Source of the DNA: F1-120-MAGs238 sp964484185
GTDB lineage: Bacteria; Planctomycetota; Phycisphaerae; Phycisphaerales; UBA1924
Assembly: GCA_964484185.1 (NCBI GenBank)
Contig: CAZAEQ010000036.1
Location: forward strand, 1 to 43,411
Length of the DNA stretch: 43,411 nt
Direction: 5' to 3'
The notes under the pieces: model-generated
Seen by the model: only the letters and a program-made list of their open reading frames with translations
Databases searched by the model: none
What the model was told of the DNA's origin: nothing
Made by a program: the position numbers and the translations under genes
Shown here: one piece after another, positions 1 to 7,212 of the stretch
Layout of the letters: each line of letters starts with the position of its first letter
How positions within the stretch are numbered: position 1 is the first letter of the stretch

Positions 1-2
1 CC

Positions 3-959
3 GCCATCATTCTCGACAAAACCGGCACCATTACCCAGGGCAAGCCCGCGCTCACCGATGTACGAGTGCTTCCCGGTAGACTTGAAAACGACTTGGTTCA
101 GCTTGCTGCTTCCGCCGAGCGTCGCAGCGAGCACCCACTCGCCGCCGCGATCGTTGAGGGCGCCAAAGCACGCGGCTCCACAATCTCTGAGCCCAGCGCG
201 TTCAAAGCTGTCGTTGGCCACGGAATTGAAGCGAGCGTCGACGGCCACACCGTGCTCGTCGGCAAGCGTGCTCTCCTCGCAGATCGAGGAATAGATACTT
301 CCGAACTTGATTCCATTGCAAGCGAGTTCGCACTCTCGGGCAAAACGCCCATGTTCGTTGCGATAGATGGAGCCCCCGCGGGTCTCATCGCGGTCGCCGA
401 CACTATCAAGCCCGAATCCAAAGCGGCTATCGAGCAAATGCAGCACATGGGTCTGCGCGTTGCCATGATCACCGGTGACAACGCGCTCACCGCCGCGGCA
501 GTAGCCAAACAAGTCGGAATCAGTTCCGACATGGTTTTCGCCGAGAGTTTGCCTGAGAACAAATCTGAGCATGTGAGAAGGCTCCAAGCGCAAGGCTTCG
601 TGGTCGGCATGGTGGGAGATGGAATAAACGACTCTCCCGCTCTTGCGCAAGCCGATGTCGGATTCGCAATGGGCACCGGGACCGATGTTGCGATCGAGAC
701 ATCAGACATTACACTGATACGCAGCGACCTTCGATCAGTACCGCACGCCATCGCACTCTCGCACGCGACCATGCGCACGATCAAGCAGAACTTGTTCTGG
801 GCGTTCATCTACAACCTGATCGGAATCCCCATCGCAGCAGGCATTCTCTACCCGTTCACCGACTGGCTGCTCTCTCCGATAATCGCAAGCGCAGCCATGG
901 CACTGAGCAGCATCAGCGTTGTGCTCAATAGCCTGAGACTTCGATCACAGAAGATTTAA
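3..959 (+). CDS. copA: Copper-translocating P1B-type ATPase, C-terminal part (5' truncated by window)
   Basis: This is the cytoplasmic and C-terminal membrane part of a heavy-metal P-type ATPase that exports Cu(I) by ATP hydrolysis. The reading frame is open from base 3 and begins just before the phosphorylation motif DKTGT. It continues through the nucleotide-binding SEHPLA motif, the GDGINDSPAL hinge motif and the last two membrane helices. The YN pair in the penultimate helix and the MALSS sequence in the last helix match the Cu(I) subgroup (P1B-1). Metal-binding N-terminal domains and the CPC helix lie outside the window. No regulator or chaperone gene follows. The family call is firm; the metal specificity is inferred from the helix motifs. 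Confidence 0.93.
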   Translation, partial: AIILDKTGTITQGKPALTDVRVLPGRLENDLVQLAASAERRSEHPLAAAIVEGAKARGSTISEPSAFKAVVGHGIEASVDGHTVLVGKRALLADRGIDTSELDSIASEFALSGKTPMFVAIDGAPAGLIAVADTIKPESKAAIEQMQHMGLRVAMITGDNALTAAAVAKQVGISSDMVFAESLPENKSEHVRRLQAQGFVVGMVGDGINDSPALAQADVGFAMGTGTDVAIETSDITLIRSDLRSVPHAIALSHATMRTIKQNLFWAFIYNLIGIPIAAGILYPFTDWLLSPIIASAAMALSSISVVLNSLRLRSQKI

Positions 960-1036
960 TCGGGATTTCCGCGGCAGCAAAACCCCTGCATGCCCGGAGC
1001 CTGCAAACTGTCACAGCGCGTAAGTACAAACCCATG

Positions 1037-1103
1037 ACGAGCCCTAACGAGCCCTAACGAGCCCTGATGAGCCCTGATGAGCCCTGATGAGCCCTGATGA
1101 GCC
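1037..1103. repeat. 10-bp tandem repeat (gccctgatga type)
   Basis: Six uninterrupted copies of a 10-bp unit run from 1041 to 1100: two of gccctaacga, then four of gccctgatga, flanked by partial copies. The array lies between the copper ATPase gene and the tRNA genes, in non-coding DNA. No stem-loop or protein-binding site is recognised. Confidence 0.9.
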
Positions 1104-1174
1104 ACAAGTCCCTGCCTGTATTGGGGTTACGCAATCCGATGCGACCGGGCACGAAAACGCGCAAATCGATTCAA

Positions 1175-1257
1175 TGGGCGGAGAGGGATTCGAACCCCCG
1201 TAGGATTTCTCCAGCAGATTTACAGTCTGCCCCGGTTGTCCACTGCGGTATCCGCCC
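1175..1257 (-). tRNA. tRNA-Tyr (GTA)
   Basis: Read on the minus strand, the acceptor arms GGGCGGA and TCCGCCC pair fully. The T-loop is GGTTCGAATCC. The anticodon stem GCAGA/TCTGC encloses the loop CTGTAAA with anticodon GTA. The long variable arm and 83-base length fit bacterial class II tRNA-Tyr. CCA does not appear to be encoded. It lies 70 bases downstream of tRNA-Thr on the same strand, so the two are probably co-transcribed. Confidence 0.95.
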
Positions 1258-1327
1258 GAGTGGGTCCAAGGGTACGCCACAAACTGACGCTCGGCAACGA
1301 CTTTCCTTCTCTACGCTGCGAAATCAA

Positions 1328-1399
1328 AGCCGGCAACAGGAGTTGAACCTGCGACCCTCGCTTTACAAAAGCGATGCTCTACCACTGAGCTATGCCGGC
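1328..1399 (-). tRNA. tRNA-Thr (TGT)
   Basis: On the minus strand the acceptor GCCGGCA pairs with TGCCGGC. The D-arm contains AGCTCAGTGGTAGAGC, the anticodon loop is TTTGTAA with anticodon TGT, and the T-arm contains GGTTCAACTCC. The length is 72 bases without encoded CCA. Thr and Tyr tRNAs are clustered near tuf in many bacteria, but no tuf gene is seen here. Confidence 0.95.
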
Positions 1400-1423
1400 G
1401 TGCAAATCTTTAAGCCCCTAAGT

Positions 1424-2407
1424 CTATCCAAGTACCCCACCCCTGCGGAGGGATTGCAGCACCAGATCAGCAACTTTGATATCGGTCCTGGCCGACATCC
1501 AATTCAGCCCCTTTGAATTGCAGAGCGACTTCAGCGCACCTTGAAATGCTCCAAGCCGAGTTTGATACCTCGCGATAAGACCCGGTGTGACAGTCACTTC
1601 CGTTGCTTTTGCAGATTCAGCGCTCAAAAGCCTCAGGTCGCCCAAAAGGCCGCGTGGCCGTTCTATCGCCGGATCAATTTCGCCCGGCGACAATGTCTGC
1701 ATGCAATAAATATCCGCGCCCTTCGCCGCCAGAGCAGACAACAAATTCATCCCCGCCAACAGATCCCCCGTCGCTCCATCTTCGGTGAGAAAGTCCGACA
1801 GTACAAGCACAACGCCGCGGTCAATGTGTGACAGCCCCGCCTTTTTGAGAGCCTGCGAAAACGTCGGGCCTGCCGCGGACTTCTGACGCACCGACTGCTC
1901 GAGAGATTCCAGCAATGTCGTGCCCAATCGCGACAATGATGTTCTGCCTCGCATTGGCGCCAGCCGAATCACACCAGATTCCGTAGGTACTCCCACCATC
2001 GTCGCTGCAACTCGATTCTGATTGACCAGACCGATGTACCCCATGGCCATCGCAACCTGATGCGCCCACACAAGCTTGTTCGGATTCCCCGCATCCATCG
2101 AAGCTGAGCAATCCACAATCACATGCAGTGACAGATCTTCCTCTTCCCTGAATAGCTTGATAAACAGCCGGTCGAGCCGTGCATACACATTCCAGTCGAT
2201 ATGCCGCAGGTCATCGCCAGTTGAATACTCGCGAAAATCATCGAACTCAACGCTGCGCCCGCGCCGTTTAGACCGTCTTTCTCCCGGCAATCTTCCATTG
2301 AGGATGCGTCGACTGAGAAGGTCCAGTCGATCAAGCTGCGCGGCAAGTTCACGCGGCAACAACACATCGATCTTTGTTGGAAGTTGACCCGCAGTGCCGG
2401 CAAGCAT
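1424..2407 (-). CDS. DUF58 domain-containing protein
   Basis: This 327-residue protein has the DUF58 signature: a basic RRSKRRGRSVEFDDFREY segment, then GDDLRHIDWNVYAR, followed by a von Willebrand A-like fold with the metal-site-like sequence DCSASMD. DUF58 proteins often accompany MoxR AAA+ ATPases and membrane VWA proteins and are thought to act with them as chaperone-like assemblies. No moxR gene is adjacent here, so the gene stands alone between the lipoprotein gene and the tRNAs. The ATG at 2407 precedes the conserved region by about 40 residues. The family is certain; the cellular role is not. Confidence 0.88.
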   Translation of the reverse strand: MLAGTAGQLPTKIDVLLPRELAAQLDRLDLLSRRILNGRLPGERRSKRRGRSVEFDDFREYSTGDDLRHIDWNVYARLDRLFIKLFREEEDLSLHVIVDCSASMDAGNPNKLVWAHQVAMAMGYIGLVNQNRVAATMVGVPTESGVIRLAPMRGRTSLSRLGTTLLESLEQSVRQKSAAGPTFSQALKKAGLSHIDRGVVLVLSDFLTEDGATGDLLAGMNLLSALAAKGADIYCMQTLSPGEIDPAIERPRGLLGDLRLLSAESAKATEVTVTPGLIARYQTRLGAFQGALKSLCNSKGLNWMSARTDIKVADLVLQSLRRGGVLG

Positions 2408-2431
2408 GCTGGAGAATACGCGCCCCCATTC

Positions 2432-2466
2432 AAAAAAACACGCGGCACAAGAGTGCGCCGCGTGTT
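2432..2466 (-). terminator. Intrinsic terminator of the 2507-3130 lipoprotein gene
   Basis: On the minus strand a perfect 10-bp stem (AACACGCGGC / GCCGCGTGTT, plus-strand arms 2437-2446 and 2457-2466) with a 10-base loop is followed by a run of seven T. It sits 40 bases past the stop codon. Confidence 0.85.
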
Positions 2467-2506
2467 CAAATACTTCAGAATTTCAAACTTCTGATCTACG
2501 CTCTGA

Positions 2507-3130
2507 TTACTCAAAGAGCTTGAAGTTCTTGACAGCATCGCCCAAGCCAGGAACCTTCGAAAGGGTCATGTCCTTGGAGATTCGCTCAGCCTGGGTCTTG
2601 AACTTCGCCACCGCTGCATCGATCTGCGGCTTGAAGTCTGCCATGAGCTTGGTCTTCATATCGCCACTTGCGGTCGAGAGAGTCGCAACATAGCCAGAGA
2701 CCTTGGTCATCTGATCCTTGATGCCGGGGAATGCCTTGGTGGCATCGTCCATGCTCTTGATTCCGCCGAGCGAGTCAGCGAGTTTGGTGAGGTCAGAGGT
2801 GTAACCGGTGGCCGCATCCTTCAGCTTGCCATCGAGCATTCCCTTTGCAGCTTCCGTCGCCTTGGCTGCGGCTTCCTTGGTTGCCTCTGCTGCCTTAGCT
2901 GCTGCCTCCTTGGTAGCATCCACGGCCTTGCCTGCTGCATCCTTAGTCGCATCCACAGCCTTGCCCGCCGCGTCCTTGGTCGCATCAACAGCCTTGCCCG
3001 CACTATCTTTCATTTTGCCGGCCGCATCGCCGATCGATTTTGCTGGATCTGCAGGAGCCTTCTTGTCATCACAGCCGCCCAGAACGAGTGCTGATCCAAC
3101 CACCATCAATGCAATGAGATTCGTCTTCAT
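2507..3130 (-). CDS. Putative lipoprotein with LEA-like 11-residue Ala/Lys repeats
   Basis: The chosen start is the ATG at 3130, preceded by TAGGAA. It gives a clean lipoprotein signal peptide: MKTN, a hydrophobic stretch, and the lipobox LGGC at residue 20. The open frame extends further upstream but that part is not signal-like. Residues of about 36-98 are tandem 11-residue units of the type AAGKAVDATKD, drifting to AAAKATEAAKG. They are rich in Ala, Lys, Glu and Asp, as in group 3 LEA proteins and other amphipathic-helix proteins. The C-terminal half is helical without a recognised domain. The protein is probably anchored in the membrane and faces the periplasm. Its function is unknown; a stress-protective or membrane-associating role is only a family analogy. 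Confidence 0.72.
   Translation of the reverse strand: MKTNLIALMVVGSALVLGGCDDKKAPADPAKSIGDAAGKMKDSAGKAVDATKDAAGKAVDATKDAAGKAVDATKEAAAKAAEATKEAAAKATEAAKGMLDGKLKDAATGYTSDLTKLADSLGGIKSMDDATKAFPGIKDQMTKVSGYVATLSTASGDMKTKLMADFKPQIDAAVAKFKTQAERISKDMTLSKVPGLGDAVKNFKLFE
2837..3025 (-). repeat. 33-bp coding tandem repeats in the lipoprotein gene
   Basis: About five degenerate 33-bp units encode the 11-residue Ala/Lys repeats of the lipoprotein. The first three (SAGKAVDATKD, then AAGKAVDATKD twice) are nearly identical and the later two have drifted, which points to expansion by slippage or unequal exchange. Confidence 0.75.
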
Positions 3131-3346
3131 AGTTCCTAACCAGCCTTTCATCGAGCTAGAACTTTGAACCCGGTGAAACCACACGGCGCACAATGGTTCA
3201 ATTAAGCCTAGCACATTCCTATCACTTGCGCGAACATTTACCGCTCTGCGCTGCCGTGGATTATAGGTCCACTCTTGGCCATTGTCACTGAAATTGTCAT
3301 AAATGCACCCCTCGTTTGTATGCTCCATCCGATGTACAGTCCTGAC

Positions 3347-3970
3347 ATGGCATACGCACGTTGTTTACATTTCGCGGCGTTCCTGGCGGCTGGATCTTTC
3401 CTCTCTCTTACTGGATGCACTCACACGTCAGTCTGGGAAAACGAATTCCGTCGAAGCGATGGAACCGCAACGCCCTTGTCGCAAAGTGCTCCTATCAAGA
3501 TTCGCGAAGTCTCCTGGGATCGCGTGAATCAAACCCTTGCCGAAATTAATGAGAAACTCGCCAAGAGCGACACCCACTACGACGACTGGTCGCCAGAACA
3601 AAAATCGCGCCTCAAGGCGCAAATGCTCAAGGGACTTCAAGTCTCAACCTCACCTCAAAATGTTGACATTCTCGGCCGCTCCGAGTTCCGCACCACCAAT
3701 CGCGTTCGTCCAGGTGATGGCGAACTTGAGCGATTTGCCCGCAAAATCGGGGCTACAACTGTAATTGTTACATCTTCTTACTTGGGCACCGCCGAGACGA
3801 TTCGCCAGGAGCCCGTCACAGAATATCGCACAGGGACCATCACTCGCAACTCGAACGATGACTCCAAACGCCGCGACACCACAATCAGCGAAAGCTCTAC
3901 GGCATGGGTCCCGATTCGCGTGACCGCCGACGAAAACGCCTTCATCGCTTTCTTCCTGCATGAACGTTGA
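3347..3970 (+). CDS. Hypothetical lipoprotein
   Basis: I do not recognise this family. The ATG at 3347 gives MAYAR, a hydrophobic stretch and the lipobox LTGC, so a secreted lipoprotein of 207 residues is likely. An ATG at 3332 is an alternative. The mature part is hydrophilic. It has a central segment on a Glu-Lys-Ser-rich background and a C-terminal beta-rich region (TAWVPIRVTADENAFIAFF). A Ser/Arg/Thr-rich linker precedes that region. It is followed after 68 bases by an acetyltransferase gene on the same strand. No enzyme motif is visible. Confidence 0.65.
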   Translation: MAYARCLHFAAFLAAGSFLSLTGCTHTSVWENEFRRSDGTATPLSQSAPIKIREVSWDRVNQTLAEINEKLAKSDTHYDDWSPEQKSRLKAQMLKGLQVSTSPQNVDILGRSEFRTTNRVRPGDGELERFARKIGATTVIVTSSYLGTAETIRQEPVTEYRTGTITRNSNDDSKRRDTTISESSTAWVPIRVTADENAFIAFFLHER

Positions 3971-4038
3971 TCGCCTCTGATGTTCACGCATCCAGATCGG
4001 CAGGACTTTCCTGTCACGCGACTTTCCTATCCTCAGCC

Positions 4039-4533
4039 ATGCCACAGATTTCAATTCGACCGGCGACACCCGCCGATGTGCCGCTGATCCTGCGTTTTGT
4101 AAAGGAGCTCGCTGAGTACGAGCGAGAACCCCAGGCAGCAGTTGCGACGCCTGAACTATTGCACCAGTACCTTTTCGGCAATGGACATGGCAATGGCTCA
4201 GTCGCTGAATGCGTGATCGGATCCATCGACGGCACTCCGCAGGGCTTCGCACTCTTCTTCTCTAACTTCAGCACCTGGCTCGGCCGCAGCGGAATCTATC
4301 TCGACGACCTCTATGTAACTCCCACATCCCGCGGCAGCGGCCTGGGCAAAGCCCTTCTCAAACATCTCGCTCAGATCGCCGTCGCACGCAAATGTGGCCG
4401 CCTTGAATGGGCAGTACTCGACTGGAACGAGCCCGCGATTGGTTTCTACAAAGCTCTGGGCGCAACCCCGATGAGCGAATGGACCACCTTCCGCCTCACC
4501 GGCGATGCTCTCGCGGCCCTTGCGCGCGAGTAA
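4039..4533 (+). CDS. GNAT family N-acetyltransferase (diamine/spermidine acetyltransferase-like)
   Basis: This protein of about 164 residues starts with ISIRPATPADVPLILRFVKELA, typical of the SSAT-like GNAT subgroup. The acetyl-CoA pyrophosphate loop is RGSGLGKALL (motif A), followed by WAVLDWNEPAIGFYKALGA (motif B), both well conserved. Homologues with this layout acetylate polyamines or small amines, but specificity cannot be read from sequence. The start was set at the ATG at 4039 because the upstream part of the open frame is not protein-like. It stands alone, before a long intergenic region with a palindrome. Confidence 0.9.
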   Translation: MPQISIRPATPADVPLILRFVKELAEYEREPQAAVATPELLHQYLFGNGHGNGSVAECVIGSIDGTPQGFALFFSNFSTWLGRSGIYLDDLYVTPTSRGSGLGKALLKHLAQIAVARKCGRLEWAVLDWNEPAIGFYKALGATPMSEWTTFRLTGDALAALARE

Positions 4534-4628
4534 AAATCGATCTCGGTGACCCGAATTTGGTCTCCGGGCTCCCTTTTTACTCAAAAGCAAAATGCCATTT
4601 TTCAGATTTATTCATATCAATAACGCGG

Positions 4629-4655
4629 TCAGACTGACACCTGGTGTCAGTCTGA
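4629..4655. repeat. Perfect 27-bp palindrome (REP-like or operator)
   Basis: Arms TCAGACTGACACC (4629-4641) and GGTGTCAGTCTGA (4643-4655) are perfect inverse complements around one central T. No U-run follows, so it is not a typical terminator. It is one copy only in this window. It could be a REP-type element, an operator for a dimeric repressor, or a structured mRNA 3' end. Confidence 0.8.
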
Positions 4656-4723
4656 GCCCCAAATGTGTGTTTTCGAAAAAAGATCGACTTGCCAAGCCCT
4701 GAGAAACTTTCTATCTTCAGGAC

Positions 4724-5356
4724 ATGAAAAACACACTCAACCAATCAATCGTTTCCAACCCAATCCCAGCTGCCATCTCAAGCCAACACGCCTGCTACCT
4801 CCTCTTCTTCCTCGATAACCGCTGCGAAATCGCCGCCCTTAAAAAGCAGTTCGCGCTGACGCCCCTGCAAGTCGTCGAATTCCTCACCTCTAAATCCGTC
4901 CGCGCAGCCATCGAAGAAATGCACGAAACCATCCGCGCCTCGCTCGCTGTCCAGGCCCTCAAAGCACGCGATTTCGCGATGGACAAGCTCAAAATCGTCT
5001 GCTCCGATCTCATCCGCCAGACGACCATCACCGCTGGTACACCAATTAACGAAACGGCCCATGCCAAAGCCATCAACCATCTTCGACTCGCAACCTCCCA
5101 GCTCGGCCGCTTCGCGGCAGCCGCAATCTCGCCTCCAAAAACTCCTCGCACCGCGAAGGCCCCACCTCACGCCGAGCATCTCGTGCTAGATTCAATGAGT
5201 TCGCTAGCCGAAACTCCGAAACTGGACTTGAACGGGAAAACCCCTTCAGGTCCTGCTTCACACAACTTCAATTCCACGCATCTACCTAGTAACACAACCC
5301 CGTCGAGCCTTGGCCAGTTGTCCGTCACGCATGTTAAGGAACAACTCGCTTCCTAG
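4724..5356 (+). CDS. Hypothetical protein with possible helix-turn-helix N-terminal half
   Basis: I do not recognise this 210-residue protein. The first 130 residues are predicted helical. A segment at about residues 37-60 (IAALKKQFALTPLQVVEFL) could be a helix-turn-helix, and is followed by long amphipathic helices. This broadly resembles small terminase-like or DNA-binding proteins, but no firm match can be made. The last 80 residues are Ser/Thr/Pro/Asn-rich and look disordered. The ATG at 4724 follows the sequence caggac. The next open frame begins immediately after its stop, so the two may be expressed together. Confidence 0.5.
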   Translation: MKNTLNQSIVSNPIPAAISSQHACYLLFFLDNRCEIAALKKQFALTPLQVVEFLTSKSVRAAIEEMHETIRASLAVQALKARDFAMDKLKIVCSDLIRQTTITAGTPINETAHAKAINHLRLATSQLGRFAAAAISPPKTPRTAKAPPHAEHLVLDSMSSLAETPKLDLNGKTPSGPASHNFNSTHLPSNTTPSSLGQLSVTHVKEQLAS

Positions 5357-5479
5357 GTGAGACGTGCTGCTTTCAGGCAAACCGTGGATTCAGGGGCCGC
5401 GTCCCGTCTGCTCGTAGCAGAGCTTACCGCATTTTCCTGCGAACCGGAGCCCGCTTCAGTATCGAGATATGATTTCTCG

Positions 5480-5917
5480 ATGGGCCAAACAGGGCGTAAG
5501 CGAAGTCAAGGACACCACGCAACGGATCGGGCGTGGATGGAGACTCTTCAATATGCGCTCGACGCATCCTTGAGTGAACCAACGACGCGCGGCATGGCAC
5601 GACCCCTAGCACGAGTTCTTGCAGTCAGCCCGCGCGGTTCTCAGATCGAAATCGAACTGCGATTCAAAGCCGAGGAGAAGTATTGCTGCTCGGAACCGGG
5701 CTGCTCCCTTCCAACATTCAGCCGCGAATGGTGGAGAGCATTTCGAAAGCACCTGAACGAATCAAGCGAACGAAATCCACCACCTTTAACCCTCCGGGTC
5801 GACGTTGTCGTTGAACCGGGAGCGAAACTTCAAGCGCTTGAATCGATCGGGTTGCCCATGCGAGCATCCGCGCAAACCTCGACACACGGCCCGCTCCGGG
5901 AGCGAGACGCAAAGTAG
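5480..5917 (+). CDS. Hypothetical Cys-rich protein
   Basis: The frame is open from a GTG at 5357, directly after the preceding stop, but the first 40 residues are not protein-like, so the ATG at 5480 is preferred; the ATG at 5537 is also possible. The core (about residues 60-125 of the shorter form) looks real. It has IEIELRFKAEEKYCCSEPGC, then a Trp-rich helical segment and a beta strand LTLRVDVVVEPGAK. The CC-x4-C cluster could bind metal or form disulphides. No family is recognised. It may be translationally coupled to the preceding unknown gene. Confidence 0.45.
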   Translation: MGQTGRKRSQGHHATDRAWMETLQYALDASLSEPTTRGMARPLARVLAVSPRGSQIEIELRFKAEEKYCCSEPGCSLPTFSREWWRAFRKHLNESSERNPPPLTLRVDVVVEPGAKLQALESIGLPMRASAQTSTHGPLRERDAK

Positions 5918-5939
5918 GCTTGCGAGCCGCAATTCTGCC

Positions 5940-6111
5940 GCTCACTCCGAGAGTCTTTGCACTTCGCCACTTTGTCACTCTGCCACTTCTTCCCAAACCC
6001 TTTGCCCCTCGGCCACTTAGCCCCTCGACCCCTTCTCTTGCAACCCCCACCTCCCCTTTCCCAATACCCCCTATCCCGCCCCTCCCACCCGTCTAACCTT
6101 GCTCCTCAATT
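5940..6111 (+). other. Polypyrimidine-rich leader upstream of the ABC transporter genes
   Basis: About 160 bases are strongly biased to C and T, with short clusters such as cccctcg and cccacctcccc, and very few purines on the plus strand. It ends just before the ATG at 6112 and contains no recognisable Shine-Dalgarno site or terminator. It may be the 5' untranslated leader of the ABC operon or simply a low-complexity tract. Confidence 0.55.
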
Positions 6112-7212
6112 ATGGTCACATCCGCAAACTCCAATCTCTCGATCGACCTCCACGATGTCCGTAAGTCCTACGGCAGCAAAATCCACGCCCTCCGCGGCGT
6201 GTCGATGCAGGTCCACCCCGGCGAAGTCTTCGGCCTCCTGGGCCCCAACGGCGCAGGCAAATCCACCCTCGTCAAAATCCTGATGACGGTCGTCAAACCC
6301 ACCAAGGCCAGCGGCACGATCATGGGCCACGCCCTGGGCGACAAAGAGGGCCTTCGCAAAGTCGGCTACCTCCCCGAACACCACCGCTTCCCCGATTACC
6401 TCACCGGTGCTCAGGTCCTCGATTACTTCGGGGCCTTAGGTGATGTGCCGCGAGATGTGCGAAAGAAGCGAATCCCTGAACTCCTTGAACTGGTCTCCAT
6501 GCGTGAATGGGGCACCACCCGCGTGACCAAGTATTCCAAAGGCATGCGTCAGCGCATCGGCATCGCCCAGGCCCTGATGAACGACCCCGACCTGGTCCTT
6601 CTCGATGAACCAACCGATGGCGTCGACCCAGTCGGCCGCAAAGAAATCCGCGATGTCCTTTCGCGCTTGAGATCCCAAGGCAAGTGCGTTTTCCTCAACA
6701 GCCACTTGCTCACTGAACTCGAAATGGTCTGCGATCGCCTCGCGATCATGGTCCAGGGCGAAGTCGTCCGACAGGGAACGCTCGACGAGCTGACCACCGG
6801 CCGCCACCAGTACCTCATTGATATCGATACAACCGATGCGGCGGTCGCCGCCCACGCATACCGCACCGCGCTGGAGGGAGCCACACTTGAACCAGCAATC
6901 CAAGGGGCAGTTCCTGATGTTCGTGGAAACTTGAAGACAGGTGAGGGTGTTCAATTGGTAGGAACGCAGTTGCAAGTCGCGACCTCCAACCCATTCCGCG
7001 TCCAGAGCATCATCGATGAACTGCGAGCAAACGCGTACATCATCCGCTCAGTCCGCCAATACCGGCCTTCGCTCGAAGAGCTATTCATGGAAGCAGTCAC
7101 AGACAAAGCCGGAGAAATCGCCAAACCGGGCGCAGCACGCACCGCCCCGCCAACGAAAAGCACATTGCCGCCGCCATATCCGGGTCAGCAGAAGAAGGCG
7201 GTGAAGCCATGA
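6112..7212 (+). CDS. ABC transporter ATP-binding protein
   Basis: This 366-residue nucleotide-binding protein energises an ABC-2-type exporter. Near its N-terminus lie the Walker A motif GPNGAGKST, a Q-loop region, the signature YSKGMRQR and Walker B LVLLDEPTDGVDP followed by the H-loop SHLL. This order matches the CcmA/NatA class of ATPases. The C-terminal 130 residues form the extra domain found in such ATPases, ending in a Pro/Lys-rich tail. The stop overlaps the start of the permease gene by four bases (ATGA). The transported substrate is unknown. Confidence 0.93.
   Translation: MVTSANSNLSIDLHDVRKSYGSKIHALRGVSMQVHPGEVFGLLGPNGAGKSTLVKILMTVVKPTKASGTIMGHALGDKEGLRKVGYLPEHHRFPDYLTGAQVLDYFGALGDVPRDVRKKRIPELLELVSMREWGTTRVTKYSKGMRQRIGIAQALMNDPDLVLLDEPTDGVDPVGRKEIRDVLSRLRSQGKCVFLNSHLLTELEMVCDRLAIMVQGEVVRQGTLDELTTGRHQYLIDIDTTDAAVAAHAYRTALEGATLEPAIQGAVPDVRGNLKTGEGVQLVGTQLQVATSNPFRVQSIIDELRANAYIIRSVRQYRPSLEELFMEAVTDKAGEIAKPGAARTAPPTKSTLPPPYPGQQKKAVKP

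Noticed and set aside
1097..1516. Plus-strand frame of 139 residues across the tRNA genes
   Set aside because: It runs through tRNA-Tyr and tRNA-Thr on the opposite strand, so it cannot be a real gene.
2837..3025. CRISPR-like array
   Set aside because: The repeats are contiguous without spacers and are in-frame coding repeats.
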